Of a stretch of DNA of 64,000 nt, positions 26,554-35,967 are shown in pieces (the first letter of the stretch is position 1; the number at the start of each line of letters is the position of its first letter). Both the position numbers and the translations under genes were made by a program. The notes under the pieces were generated by a model. That model saw only the letters and a program-made list of their open reading frames with translations. It did not search any database and was not told the DNA's origin. Origin of the DNA: Acidaminobacter sp. JC074 (GTDB lineage: Bacteria; Bacillota; Clostridia; Peptostreptococcales; Acidaminobacteraceae); the NCBI RefSeq assembly GCF_022496765.1, contig NZ_VANV01000016.1, positions 105,024-169,023 of the forward strand, given 5' to 3'.

Positions 26554-26579
26554 AATACTCTTAGCAGGGTATTTTTTTT
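26554..26579 (+). terminator. Terminator after the AraC gene
   Basis: AATACTC and GGGTATT form a 7-bp stem (one G-U), followed by an eight-T tract. It separates the regulator from the sugar-uptake genes. Confidence 0.75.
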
Positions 26580-26597
26580 GCAAAAATTAGTTTCATC

Positions 26598-26643
26598 TTG
26601 TCTTAAGATAGTTTAAGACAAAGTAGTTTTCAATCTATATAAT
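26598..26643 (+). promoter_or_regulatory. Inverted-repeat operator overlapping the promoter of the sugar-binding gene
   Basis: TTGTCTTAA (26598-26606) and TTAAGACAA (26613-26621) form a perfect 9-bp inverted repeat. TATAAT at 26638-26643 is a clear -10 box; the -35 region at 26615-26620 (AAGACA) lies inside the repeat. A bound repressor could block RNA polymerase. AraC proteins usually bind direct repeats, so the cognate regulator is uncertain. Confidence 0.55.
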
Positions 26644-26679
26644 TTACCTGTAGGAAATAATAAAAGAGTGGGAGGAAAC

Positions 26680-27993
26680 ATGAAAAAACTTATTTATATT
26701 TTATTGATACTGACTCTTTCAGTTTCATTTGTAGCGTGTGGCAACAGTGTAGAAGCTGTAGAAGATACGGAAAATGAGGTTGTGAAAGGATCTATTACTG
26801 TACAAGCAGAAACTGCTTGGATTCCATATTATGAAGCGGCTATTGAAAGAGTGAAGGCTAAATACCCAGAAGCGGACATTAGCATTATGGAGGCAGGCGT
26901 ATTTGATCATCTAGGTGTTTTAGATTCAACGGACCCTTCGAACCCTGATGTTGCAGATGTATTTGCTCTTGGTTTAGACAATGTAAAAAAATATGAGAAA
27001 TCTGCCGTTGTTACTGCAATCGATGCAAAGAGAATTGTTGATGAACTTGGTGGATACGACGACTTTGATGGTATGTTTGCAAATATGTTAAAAGTTGAAG
27101 ATGCCTATTATGCAATGCCTTACAACATTGAAACACTTGTTGTATTTGCAAATAAAGCTAATGCTCAAGCACATGGTATTGATTTGGAAAAGACTTATGC
27201 CTTTGAGGATTTAGAAGCTGAGGATTTACTTGCAGTTGCTCATAATGCATGGTTCGGTTTGCCATTTACAAATGCAGTGGGTATTGATTTATTAGCGAAA
27301 GATGACCAGGGCGTTTTACACTCAGATCTAACTAAGGATTTTAATCAGCTTACAGATGAACAACAAGCTATGTTTGTTTCTCTGTTTGATTACTGGCAAA
27401 AACATGACGCCTTAGGAACAGACCTTTGGGATAAAGAAGCCGCTTATGGTTATCTAGATTCTTCTATTGTTACAGGTGGCAACACAACTTTTAGAATTGA
27501 TGGTCCTTGGTCGACACCTTCATTAGTAGAAAAAACTGATGGTGGCAGTGATTTGGCTGTTTTACCAATTAATACTATCACAGTCAGTGGCAATCCTATG
27601 GCACACTGGAAAGGTGGATGGTCTTTAGCTGCAAACATCCGTATTGAAGAGGATAAGAATAAAATGTTAATTGCTGAAGAGTTAATTAAAGAACTTTTGA
27701 ATCCAGCATATGCAGTTGACTTATTCCAGACAACAGGAAAAATCTTACCAAATGTAGATGCTTCTGTGTATAATGCTTCTGATTTAGGTGATATTGATAA
27801 AGCAGTTATTACAGCTGTTATAGACTCGTACAATGTTTCTGCTGATAATCCGGTTATCAAGGAATGGGATAACGTATGGGGATCTTGGGAAAATGCTATT
27901 TTATCATGGTCTGCGATTAAGCCTGCGAGTGTAGAAGAAGCTTACAGTGAAATTCAGGCATCATTCAAAGCGATGATGGCAACATTTCAATAA
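26680..27993 (+). CDS. ABC-type sugar-binding lipoprotein (MalE-like)
   Basis: The protein starts with a lipoprotein signal (MKKLIYILLILTLSVSFVAC), so Cys20 would be the lipid-modified residue. The rest resembles maltose/oligosaccharide-binding proteins, with alternating hinge-crossing segments and MAHWKGGWSLA in the C-lobe. ATG 26680 follows GGGAGGAAA; an in-frame GTG at 26668 precedes it without RBS. No membrane permease or ATPase genes are nearby, so the binding protein is an orphan, and transporter partners must be encoded elsewhere. The GH43 gene 14 bp downstream indicates xylo- or arabino-oligosaccharides as ligand, by inference. Confidence 0.85.
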   Translation: MKKLIYILLILTLSVSFVACGNSVEAVEDTENEVVKGSITVQAETAWIPYYEAAIERVKAKYPEADISIMEAGVFDHLGVLDSTDPSNPDVADVFALGLDNVKKYEKSAVVTAIDAKRIVDELGGYDDFDGMFANMLKVEDAYYAMPYNIETLVVFANKANAQAHGIDLEKTYAFEDLEAEDLLAVAHNAWFGLPFTNAVGIDLLAKDDQGVLHSDLTKDFNQLTDEQQAMFVSLFDYWQKHDALGTDLWDKEAAYGYLDSSIVTGGNTTFRIDGPWSTPSLVEKTDGGSDLAVLPINTITVSGNPMAHWKGGWSLAANIRIEEDKNKMLIAEELIKELLNPAYAVDLFQTTGKILPNVDASVYNASDLGDIDKAVITAVIDSYNVSADNPVIKEWDNVWGSWENAILSWSAIKPASVEEAYSEIQASFKAMMATFQ

Positions 27994-28007
27994 TTGATAG
28001 AGGTAGA

Positions 28008-29561
28008 ATGAAAAATAAAGAAACTTACACAAATCCAATCATACCAGGATTTTATCCTGACCCTTCCATATGTAGGGTCGGTGAAGATTATTATTTGGTA
28101 AACTCATCATTTGAGTATTTTCCAGCCATACCAGTATGGCACAGTAAGGATTTGGTCAACTGGACTCAGATTTGTAATGCCATTGATCGTGAAGAACAAA
28201 ACTTGAAGCTTCATGACGTGGCACCGTCTGGTGGTGTACAAGCATGTACCATTAGACATCATAATGGCATATTCTACATCACATCAACATGTGTTGGTAA
28301 AGAATGGCCTAGACCGGATTACAACTTCCTTATTACAGCCACAAACCCAGCGGGGCCATGGTCTGAGGTCAAATACTTAAAGGATGCACCCGGTATTGAT
28401 TCCTCATTATTCTTTGATGATGATGGCAGAGCTTACTTTCTAGCCAACAGAGAAAAAGAAGATGCTGTTTTTATTGGTGATACAGAAATATGGATCCAGG
28501 AGTTTGATTTAGATACATTAGACTTAAAAGGACCGAGATATGGACTTTGGGATGGTTGTGGTGGCATACATCCGGAAGGGCCTCACATTTACAAAAGAAA
28601 TGGTTATTATTATCTACTGATTGCAGAAGGTGGTACAGGTTACGATCATGCAGTAACGCTTGCTAAGTCAAACCATGTATTAGGTCCTTATGAATCAGCT
28701 ATTAGAAATCCAATTTTGACTCATAGACACTTGGGTTTTGAGTTTCCAATACAAAGCACAGGTCATGCTGATCTTGTAGAGACGCAAAATGGTGATTGGT
28801 ATATGGTTTGTCTTGCAACAAGACCCAAGGCCATAGAGAATGAAAACAAAGCTGAGTTTGCCAATTTAGGTAGAGAAACTTTTTTGATACCCGTGGAGTG
28901 GCAAGACGATGATAGTCCTATTGTTAGCCCAATGACAGGCAAGATAGAAGAGGTTTATCCTTTTCCTAAACTAGAAAGGGTAGAAGCTTTGGAAACGACT
29001 CAGAACATGCTTTTAAATACCATAAGACAAGAAGAACAGGCATTTTATTGTAAAAAGGATGCTGGTTACAGACTGTCTATGCAAGAAGCCAAATTGTTTG
29101 AAGACTTACCAGTAAGTTTTTTAGGTAGAAGGCAGACCGAGTGGCAGTTTAGTGCTGATACAGAATTTACTTTCAACTTAAATGAGGGAGAATCAGCTGG
29201 CATAGCACTCTTCTATAGCTACATGGCTAATATCAGTTTTTCTATTTATAATGAAAAAGGTAAGCAAAAGCTTATCTTGGAAAAAGCTTATAAAGGAGCT
29301 GTTTCAATTATCAGTGAAATATTTGTAAGTGGTTCAGATTTTAAACTGAGAGTTGATGGCAATAACTTCCTATATAAATTCTATATAAGCATTGATGAAA
29401 AAGACTATGAAGAAGTTGCTTCTGTTGAGGATGGTTGGTTCTTGTCATCTGGAGCTGCCGGTGGACATACGGGTACTTATGTAGGCATGTATGTTTCATC
29501 AAATGGTAAGACATCTAAGAACTTTGTGGACTTTAAAAGGTTCAATTATTGTGGTCATTAG
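28008..29561 (+). CDS. GH43 family glycoside hydrolase (beta-xylosidase / arabinofuranosidase)
   Basis: The enzyme cleaves terminal xylose or arabinose from oligosaccharides. The GH43 five-blade propeller has the catalytic base Asp18 (FYPDPS), the pKa-tuning Asp131 (GIDSSLFFD) and the acid Glu190 (HPEGPH). A C-terminal beta-sandwich (about 330-517) is typical of XynB-like GH43 enzymes. No signal peptide is present, so it acts in the cytoplasm on imported oligosaccharides. It lies just after the binding lipoprotein, probably in the same transcript. Terminators follow at 29599 and 29633. Confidence 0.92.
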   Translation: MKNKETYTNPIIPGFYPDPSICRVGEDYYLVNSSFEYFPAIPVWHSKDLVNWTQICNAIDREEQNLKLHDVAPSGGVQACTIRHHNGIFYITSTCVGKEWPRPDYNFLITATNPAGPWSEVKYLKDAPGIDSSLFFDDDGRAYFLANREKEDAVFIGDTEIWIQEFDLDTLDLKGPRYGLWDGCGGIHPEGPHIYKRNGYYYLLIAEGGTGYDHAVTLAKSNHVLGPYESAIRNPILTHRHLGFEFPIQSTGHADLVETQNGDWYMVCLATRPKAIENENKAEFANLGRETFLIPVEWQDDDSPIVSPMTGKIEEVYPFPKLERVEALETTQNMLLNTIRQEEQAFYCKKDAGYRLSMQEAKLFEDLPVSFLGRRQTEWQFSADTEFTFNLNEGESAGIALFYSYMANISFSIYNEKGKQKLILEKAYKGAVSIISEIFVSGSDFKLRVDGNNFLYKFYISIDEKDYEEVASVEDGWFLSSGAAGGHTGTYVGMYVSSNGKTSKNFVDFKRFNYCGH

Positions 29562-29598
29562 GAAATTTTCCGCCCGATAATTTCTTAATCATAGTATG

Positions 29599-29626
29599 AC
29601 TGGTTTTCCAGTTATACTTTTTTTGT
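29599..29626 (+). terminator. Terminator after the GH43 gene
   Basis: ACTGG and CCAGT form a short stem with a TTTT loop, followed shortly by TATACTTTTTTT. Confidence 0.65.
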
Positions 29627-29632
29627 ATAAAA

Positions 29633-29656
29633 AATCCTGAGTTTTTACTCAGGATT
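29633..29656 (-). terminator. Terminator of the dus gene
   Basis: AATCCTGAG and CTCAGGATT form a 9-bp stem. On the minus strand it includes the gene's TAA and runs into a TTTTTT tract. Confidence 0.75.
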
Positions 29657-30605
29657 AACCATGCCAGACTTTATCTTGACTAAATATTTGATGCACAACT
29701 TGTAAATAATCTGCTTCAGTTCTGACTTTTTTTAGTTTCTTTGTTAACTTACCATCTGGATCTGTATTCACTAGAAGGTATGTCCAGAATTCCTTCATTT
29801 TATCACAAAGGTGTTTGTCTCCAGATAAAATCTGTTTGAAATCATTAAATACAGAATCGTGGAAGTGTTGAATCATCTTTACTTTTTCATCATCACTGAT
29901 GGTATGACCTTTAATGGCTGCTGGCAAGAAGGGATCTCGAAGTGCACCTCTGCCTAACATAAACTGATCAATATCAGGAAATCTCTTTTGGATTCTATTA
30001 AAGTCATCTACTGTAAAGATGTCTCCGTTATAAGTCATGGTATGTTTACATGTTTTGTACAGGGCTTCAAAGGCATCTAGATCAACTGTGCCTTCGTACT
30101 TCTGGATACCGGTTCTACCATGAATCATCACACCTTTTAAAGGGTACTTGTTAAGTACATCCATGACTTCAAAGCCTTCATCTAAGTCCTCATAGCCAAG
30201 ACGCATCTTAACTGTGATGTCATAATCACCTTTACAGGCTTCATCAAGCACTTTATCAACCATATCTGCATAAGGCAAGATGCCTGAGCCTTTTTTCTTT
30301 CTAGCAACAGTTGCATAGGGGCATCCTATGTTCCAGTTGATTTCTCTGTAACCCAGTTGGGTGATGAGCTCTGCATAGTATTTAAAATCTTCGCCATTGT
30401 TACCGAGTAACTGTGGCACCACCTCTATGTCATCTCTGTTGTTTTCAAGCATAATATCTTTAAAAACTGATTTTCCGATTCTTCTGACACTTGAGGTTGA
30501 TATAAATGGTGCGTAATAAACATCAATACCACCAAATAATTCTTTGTACATGTTTCTATAAAATGCATTGGTCATACCCTGAATAGGGGCTAAATATAGT
30601 TTCAT
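29655..30605 (-). CDS. dus: tRNA-dihydrouridine synthase
   Basis: The enzyme reduces uridine to dihydrouridine in tRNA with FMN and NADPH. The TIM-barrel start YLAPIQGMTNAFYR, the catalytic Cys95 in NIGCPYATV, KMRLGYED, GVMIHGRTG, TYNGDIF and MLGRGALRDP are all present. Length is 316 residues, usual for the family. The specific position of modification cannot be read from sequence. It is transcribed opposite to its neighbours. Confidence 0.93.
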   Translation of the reverse strand: MKLYLAPIQGMTNAFYRNMYKELFGGIDVYYAPFISTSSVRRIGKSVFKDIMLENNRDDIEVVPQLLGNNGEDFKYYAELITQLGYREINWNIGCPYATVARKKKGSGILPYADMVDKVLDEACKGDYDITVKMRLGYEDLDEGFEVMDVLNKYPLKGVMIHGRTGIQKYEGTVDLDAFEALYKTCKHTMTYNGDIFTVDDFNRIQKRFPDIDQFMLGRGALRDPFLPAAIKGHTISDDEKVKMIQHFHDSVFNDFKQILSGDKHLCDKMKEFWTYLLVNTDPDGKLTKKLKKVRTEADYLQVVHQIFSQDKVWHG

Positions 30606-30654
30606 CTTATCTCCAATCTAAAATAACATGTACTATTCTACCATAATGGTATCC

Positions 30655-30678
30655 ATAAAAAAAGAGCATGTTTATGCT
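30655..30678 (-). terminator. Terminator of the HAD phosphatase gene
   Basis: On the minus strand AGCAT-AAAC-ATGCT forms a small hairpin at the stop codon, followed by CTTTTTTT. Confidence 0.6.
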
Positions 30679-31349
30679 AGCACACTCTTCTGGTCTCTCA
30701 TTCTCTCATGATTTATTTTTTTGATGATATGAAAAATCTCGAATGGTCTGTGAATCATGTAATCTGGTGATAATCGTCTTTTCTCTAAATCACTTAAGCT
30801 TGTCCAGTCTACCAAACAAGCTAGAACACCAGCAGCTTTAGCAGCTCTCATGTCACTTGACGAATCTCCAACATAGAGGATTTCATCTGGACGAAGGTCA
30901 AACATCTTTAAGATGTTTAAAATACCTTCTGGATCGGGTTTGGGTCTTTTAACATTATCTGAAGTAATCAAATGAGTAAAGTACTTGCCATAAGCTAGAT
31001 GACTAAGGCCTTGTTTAAGTGGCTGACTGGAGTTGTTGGTGACAATCCCCATTTTAATTTTTTCGTGTTTTAAGATTTCAAGTAGCTCTCTTATACCTAT
31101 AAATCCAGTTGCATAGGCATCATGATGTGAAGTGTACCATCTTTTGAAATCTATGACAGCTTGACTGGCATTGTCACCTGCAATGTAAGCCATTTGTTCA
31201 GATAAGTGTTTGCCATTAAGGTTTGAAAGTTCAAGTTCTGATAATTTTCTTTTTAAGTATTTTTGTGAAAACTTGTTTAAACCAATTTTAATCAACTGGT
31301 TGGTATTGATGAGCGTCCCATCAAAATCGAATATAACTGCTTTTATCAT
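30672..31349 (-). CDS. HAD-superfamily phosphatase, phosphoglycolate phosphatase-like
   Basis: Motif I is VIFDFDGTLINT with both catalytic aspartates, motif II TNNSSQPLK, motif III Lys in KRPKPDPEG, motif IV GDSSSDMRAA. A helical cap domain spans about 15-80. The 225-residue protein resembles Gph/PpaX-type phosphatases that act on small phosphometabolites. Substrate cannot be determined. RBS on the minus strand is AGGAGG. Confidence 0.88.
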   Translation of the reverse strand: MIKAVIFDFDGTLINTNQLIKIGLNKFSQKYLKRKLSELELSNLNGKHLSEQMAYIAGDNASQAVIDFKRWYTSHHDAYATGFIGIRELLEILKHEKIKMGIVTNNSSQPLKQGLSHLAYGKYFTHLITSDNVKRPKPDPEGILNILKMFDLRPDEILYVGDSSSDMRAAKAAGVLACLVDWTSLSDLEKRRLSPDYMIHRPFEIFHIIKKINHERMRDQKSVLA

Positions 31350-31461
31350 TGTTGCCTCCTTTTCTTCACTATAAGGCTTTTTTGTTGAATGGACTTAAAT
31401 TTTGTGTTAAATCTTGGTGAATAAAAGATATAATAGAGATAAGAAGTGTTAGGAGAGTTAT

Positions 31462-32916
31462 ATGGTAATTTTACAAAGTCATGAAATGAAAAGTTTAGAA
31501 GAATATGCTATGAAAAAATACGAGATACCTGGTCTGATCTTGATGGAACATGCCGGTTCTGCAGTTGTCGATTGTATCTTGGAGGAGAAGCCTAAGAAAT
31601 GTCTTATTGTTTGTGGAAGAGGTAATAACGGCGGCGATGGTTTTGTCATAGCCAGACAATTGATACTTAAGTCTATAGATGTGGCGCTTGTTGTCTTAGG
31701 TGGTTCAGACCTAAAAGGAGATGCTCTTATCAATTACAAGATGGTAAAAAACATGTGTCAAATTCAAAGTGATTTAGATCATGTGGATTTCAATGTTGAT
31801 ATCATAGTGGATGCTATTTTTGGTACTGGCCTGGATCGTGATATTAAGGGTGATTATAAAAAAGCTGTAGAAATGATTAACGAGAGCAAGGCAAAGGTCT
31901 ATGCTGTAGATATACCTTCTGGTGTTAATGGGTCAAATGGCCATATAATGGGCACAGCTGTAAAGGCTGATGTGACGGTTTCTTTTGAAGCCTATAAGAT
32001 TGGTCATATGATATATCCAGGTGCAGGTTATTGTGGCATGCTTAAACTTGCTCCTATTGGTATTCCTAAGGCATCTTATGATCCATTTGATTTCGATACA
32101 TTTGAAATTACAGAACAAATTGCTAAGCGACTTATGCCTCTAAGAAAACAAAATTCCCATAAGGGCACATTTGGTAAAGCTTCAGTTATTGCGGGTTCTA
32201 AAGGCATGGAAGGGGCTGCGGTTCTTCTGTGTTCTGCGGCTATGAGAACAGGACTTGGACTTTTAAACCTACTTATGATAGAAGATATCAATTGGATTGT
32301 CAAGCCACTCATTCCTGAGATTTTAACATCTGATTACAAGCTTGAAGATACTTTGAGCTCAGATGTTTTGGCCATCGGCTCTGGTTCTGGTCAGTCATAT
32401 GTATTTGAAAATGTTTTGAAAGAAGTACTCTTACTTGATAAAAAAGTGGTTGTTGATGCAGATGGTCTCAACATAGTCAGTAGACATTTAGATTGGTTAA
32501 GACCTGGTTTGGTTTTAACGCCGCATATCAAGGAAATGTCCAGACTCAGCGGCTTGTCTGTTGATGAGATATTAAAAGACCCTATAGGGACTGCAAGATC
32601 ATTTGCCTGCAAGCATAAAATTGTCTTGGTTATGAAGTCAGCTAGAACTATTGTGGCTTTACCTTCTGGTAAAGTTTATATCAATACAAGAGGTAATGCC
32701 GGTATGGCTGTAGGAGGTATGGGAGATTTATTAACAGGTATTATTACTGCCTTAATAGGACAAGGGTTGTCCCTTGAAGATGCTTCAATCTTAGGCGTCT
32801 ATCTTCATGCATCAGCAGGTGATAGGGTCAAGGATAAAATCGGTGAATACGGCTTATTGCCAAGTGATTTGCTTAAAGAACTAGCCATCCTTATGAAAAA
32901 ACTCACATCTGAATAA
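31462..32916 (+). CDS. nnr: Bifunctional NAD(P)H-hydrate epimerase / ADP-dependent dehydratase
   Basis: This repair enzyme restores hydrated NADH and NADPH. The N-terminal epimerase domain (YjeF_N, 1-210) shows CGRGNNGGDGFVIARQL and VDAIFGTGL. The C-terminal ribokinase-like dehydratase domain (225-484) shows GKASVIAGSKGMEGAAV, LTPHIKEM and GNAGMAVGGMGDLLTGII. At 484 residues both halves are complete. A terminator overlaps its end. Confidence 0.93.
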   Translation: MVILQSHEMKSLEEYAMKKYEIPGLILMEHAGSAVVDCILEEKPKKCLIVCGRGNNGGDGFVIARQLILKSIDVALVVLGGSDLKGDALINYKMVKNMCQIQSDLDHVDFNVDIIVDAIFGTGLDRDIKGDYKKAVEMINESKAKVYAVDIPSGVNGSNGHIMGTAVKADVTVSFEAYKIGHMIYPGAGYCGMLKLAPIGIPKASYDPFDFDTFEITEQIAKRLMPLRKQNSHKGTFGKASVIAGSKGMEGAAVLLCSAAMRTGLGLLNLLMIEDINWIVKPLIPEILTSDYKLEDTLSSDVLAIGSGSGQSYVFENVLKEVLLLDKKVVVDADGLNIVSRHLDWLRPGLVLTPHIKEMSRLSGLSVDEILKDPIGTARSFACKHKIVLVMKSARTIVALPSGKVYINTRGNAGMAVGGMGDLLTGIITALIGQGLSLEDASILGVYLHASAGDRVKDKIGEYGLLPSDLLKELAILMKKLTSE

Positions 32917-32930
32917 TTGTGAGTTTTTTT
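32900..32930 (+). terminator. Terminator after nnr
   Basis: AACTCAC and GTGAGTT form a 7-bp stem with the nnr stop in the loop, followed by seven T. Confidence 0.8.
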
Positions 32931-33080
32931 GACGCCTGAGGAAGCGTTTTCACCTTGTTATAGCGGGGATTAGAGGAATTTCAAAAAATATCAAAAAACT
33001 TATAAAAAAAAGGGTGATTTATATAGATAATGATGTTAAAATGACATCGTAAGCGACTATTTAATAAAAGGAGAAAGATC

Positions 33081-34397
33081 ATGAATAAACCAGTTTTATC
33101 AGCTCACTTCGAGTCTAGAAAACCTTCAGCGGTTCGTTTAGCTCAAATGAAGTATGAAGAGCGTCAAGTTAAACCAGAAGCTGTTATCAATGTTGGTATC
33201 GGTAATGTATCGCTTCCTGCTAATCCAGCGATGCAAAAAAGAATGTTTGAGTTGAATGCACCAGATAGTCCATTTAATAAAGGCGTTATTAGATATACAA
33301 CTACAGCAGGTACTGATGAGTGTCAAGCTGCATTTAGAAATATCTTAGAATGTGAAGGATTTGATACAAGCAAATTACATATCCAAGTTACTGATGGTGG
33401 TTCTGCTGGTATGGAATTATTATTAATTGGTACATGTGGACCAGCTGGTTCAGGTGAAAAGCCATTATTAATGATTGACCCTGCTTATACTAACTACATT
33501 TCTTTTGCTCAAAGAACAGGCAGAAATACAGTAACAGTTAAGCGTCATTTAGATGAAAACGGTAAATTTACTTTACCTGAATTTGATAAAATTGAAGAAG
33601 TTATCAAGGAAAACAAGCCAGGTGCTTTATTAGTTATTCCTTATGACAACCCAACAGGACAGTTATATGACCATGAGCATATGGTTGAACTTGCTAAATT
33701 ATGTGTTAAATACAACATGTGGATGGTAAGTGATGAAGCTTATAGAGAATTATACTATGAAGCTGATAAGCCATTAGTAAGTATCTGGGGACTTTCTGAT
33801 GAAGAAGTACCAGGTATTGAAGGTAGAAGAATTTCTATTGAAACTGCTTCTAAGGTTTGGAATGCATGTGGTTTAAGAATTGGTGCTTTAATCACAGATA
33901 GCCCAGAGTTTAACAACCGTTCTGTTGCAGAATATACTGCAAACTTATGTGCAAATGCAATTGGACAATATATCTTCGCTGCTTTAGCTCAAGAATCTAA
34001 GCATGAAATCCTTGGATGGTGTGCAAATATCAGATCTTACTACAAAGAGCAAATCATGATGGTATACAATGGTCTTAAAGAACAAGAGCCAGGTTTAATC
34101 GTTTCAAGTCCAGATGCTTCTATCTACACAGTAGTGGATGTAAGAAATGTTGTTAAGCCAGGTTTCGTTGCACAAGACTTTGTACTTTACTGTGCAGGTG
34201 AAGGTGCTGTAGATATTAACGGTGTTGAAACAACTTTATTGGTTGCTCCAATGAATGGTTTCTACGACATTGAAGCTGGTGCTGAAAACCCAGGTTCAAC
34301 TCAGTTCAGAATTTCATTCGTTGAAACACCTGATAAATTAGCTCAAATTCCTGAGTTATTTGTAAAGCTTCTTAGACAATACGAAGCACAAAGATAA
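33081..34397 (+). CDS. Pyridoxal-phosphate aminotransferase, class I/II
   Basis: The protein has the fold-type I aminotransferase pattern: TTTAGTDECQAAF, the GGSAGMEL phosphate-binding region, PYDNPTGQLYD, and the PLP-binding lysine in ETASKVWNACGLR. Length 438 is typical. Substrate is uncertain; aspartate or other amino acid transamination is likely. Codon use is strongly biased to a small set (GTT, TTA, GAA, AAC), suggesting high expression. It has its own short AT-rich upstream region with a GATGT/ACATC inverted pair at 33031-33047, and a strong terminator after it. Confidence 0.85.
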   Translation: MNKPVLSAHFESRKPSAVRLAQMKYEERQVKPEAVINVGIGNVSLPANPAMQKRMFELNAPDSPFNKGVIRYTTTAGTDECQAAFRNILECEGFDTSKLHIQVTDGGSAGMELLLIGTCGPAGSGEKPLLMIDPAYTNYISFAQRTGRNTVTVKRHLDENGKFTLPEFDKIEEVIKENKPGALLVIPYDNPTGQLYDHEHMVELAKLCVKYNMWMVSDEAYRELYYEADKPLVSIWGLSDEEVPGIEGRRISIETASKVWNACGLRIGALITDSPEFNNRSVAEYTANLCANAIGQYIFAALAQESKHEILGWCANIRSYYKEQIMMVYNGLKEQEPGLIVSSPDASIYTVVDVRNVVKPGFVAQDFVLYCAGEGAVDINGVETTLLVAPMNGFYDIEAGAENPGSTQFRISFVETPDKLAQIPELFVKLLRQYEAQR

Positions 34398-34403
34398 AAA
34401 GTT

Positions 34404-34438
34404 AACTCCTGAATCATTGATGATTCAGGAGTTTTTTT
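34404..34438 (+). terminator. Strong terminator after the aminotransferase
   Basis: AACTCCTGAATCAT and ATGATTCAGGAGTT form a perfect 14-bp stem with a two-base loop, followed by seven T. Confidence 0.9.
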
Positions 34439-34472
34439 GTAAAGAAACAAGAACTTGATGCACTGAGTATTA

Positions 34473-35018
34473 TTAATGTTGGTTGATATCAAACTGTGTT
34501 AACAGTTCTGCTATATGATCTGGGCTTGCCTGAAAACCTTGACGTATCCAAGTGATGATAAGCTTGACGATACCGCCAGATCTGTATGCTGCATAATAGT
34601 TAATATCATCTCCTTCTAGATGATAGCCAAAATCTACATTTCTAAGGATATAAGTCATAAAGTTTTCGAAGTACTGATAAAGCAATGACTCGTAACCAGA
34701 CTCTACAAGCACTTCATAAAAAGCTCTTTCCTCTATTATATAATGACAAAGTACCAATGATGATTGATAACTTGAACTGAGATCAATTGCTGATACTTCT
34801 TTAAAAAAGCTTTCAAAACGCTCTTCCAAATGAATAGACAAAACATCCCCTAAGTCCTCAAAGTGCCTATAGAATGCCATTCTAGATACGCCTGCCAGCT
34901 TACATATCTCACTGACTGAGATTTTAGATAAGGGCTTTTCTTTCATTTTTATTAACAAACTTCCCAATATACTTGCTGTTGTCAAGTTCTTTTGACTCTC
35001 ATTGTATTGATTAGACAT
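34473..35018 (-). CDS. TetR-family transcriptional regulator
   Basis: The N-terminal HTH has ISVSEICKLAGVSRMAFYRHFEDLGDVL, written here by its key parts: VSEICKLAGV and the recognition helix SRMAFYRHF. The C-terminal part is a helical ligand pocket. It is divergent from an SDR gene, and a GTTACA-AG-TGTAAC palindrome lies between them (35102-35115), with another TGTAAC half-site near its own start (35036-35041). This arrangement suggests autorepression and repression of the SDR gene. The ligand is unknown. Confidence 0.88.
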   Translation of the reverse strand: MSNQYNESQKNLTTASILGSLLIKMKEKPLSKISVSEICKLAGVSRMAFYRHFEDLGDVLSIHLEERFESFFKEVSAIDLSSSYQSSLVLCHYIIEERAFYEVLVESGYESLLYQYFENFMTYILRNVDFGYHLEGDDINYYAAYRSGGIVKLIITWIRQGFQASPDHIAELLTQFDINQH

Positions 35019-35035
35019 AACAGATTTCCCTTCTT

Positions 35036-35115
35036 TGTAACATCACCATGTTTTTTGATTGCTTAAGCGATTATTGGTTATTATACTATGTTTACAAAGA
35101 TGTTACAAGTGTAAC
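35036..35115 (+). promoter_or_regulatory. Probable TetR operator region
   Basis: The perfect 14-bp palindrome GTTACAAGTGTAAC is at 35102-35115, and a second TGTAAC half-site is at 35036-35041. ATACTATG at 35082-35089 could contain the SDR promoter -10. The region separates the divergent TetR and SDR genes. Confidence 0.65.
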
Positions 35116-35137
35116 GTCTTATGCGAGGAGGATAGAG

Positions 35138-35959
35138 ATGAATAAAGTAATATTTATTACAGGTGCTTCAAGTGGTATTGGTTATGACGCAGCTAAGGCC
35201 TTATTAAATGAAGGTCATACTGTATATGGTGGCGCAAGAAGATTTGAAAAAATGAAATCTCTTGAAAAATTAGGCGTTAAGATCATCCAATTGGATGTTA
35301 CAGATCAAGCATCTATGGATAGTGCTGTTGAAAAAATCATTTATGAACAAGGACGTATAGATGTTGTATTTGCAAATGCCGGTTATGCACAACAGGGACC
35401 GGTAGAAATGGTACCAATCGATGATATCAAACAGCAATACGATGTGAATGTATTTGGTTTCGCTAGAACTATGAAGGCTGTACTACCTCATATGAGAAAG
35501 GATAAAAAGGGACTGGTCCTTGTGACTTCATCAGCTGCTGGTCATGTGTCTATGCCAGGTATGGCTTGGTATCCATCTACAAAACATGCATTAGATGGAC
35601 TTGTAAATGGTATGAGAATGGAATTGTCGGACTTTGGTATAGATGTTTCAATTCTTGAGCCAGGCTATGTAAATACTGATTTTATTAAACCTGCTTTTGA
35701 AGGACTTAACAAGGTGGAAGCATTAATAGAAGATCCTATTTATCTAAGGCATATGACTGGACTAAGAAAGAACTTTAAGAAGTCAATTGATGGCGCTTGT
35801 GAAGTAGAAACGATTACTAAGCTTGTTTTAAAGGCTGTTAATGATAAAAAGCCTAAGAGAACCTATACAGCTGGCGAAGCAAGGCTGGCTAAGTTTCTTA
35901 AAAAGACATTCGGTTATGGTTTGTTAGATGGATTTATGGTTAGAACAACACTCAGGTAG
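35138..35959 (+). CDS. Short-chain dehydrogenase/reductase (SDR)
   Basis: The classical SDR fold starts with ITGASSGIG, has FANAG, and the catalytic Tyr-Lys pair in WYPSTKHAL. The protein oxidises or reduces a carbonyl/hydroxyl group with NAD(P); substrate unknown. The start is ATG 35138 after GAGGAGG; an in-frame ATG at 35048 lies in the operator region. It is the first of three SDR genes here and is divergent from TetR. Confidence 0.9.
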   Translation: MNKVIFITGASSGIGYDAAKALLNEGHTVYGGARRFEKMKSLEKLGVKIIQLDVTDQASMDSAVEKIIYEQGRIDVVFANAGYAQQGPVEMVPIDDIKQQYDVNVFGFARTMKAVLPHMRKDKKGLVLVTSSAAGHVSMPGMAWYPSTKHALDGLVNGMRMELSDFGIDVSILEPGYVNTDFIKPAFEGLNKVEALIEDPIYLRHMTGLRKNFKKSIDGACEVETITKLVLKAVNDKKPKRTYTAGEARLAKFLKKTFGYGLLDGFMVRTTLR

Positions 35960-35967
35960 AAGTATAT

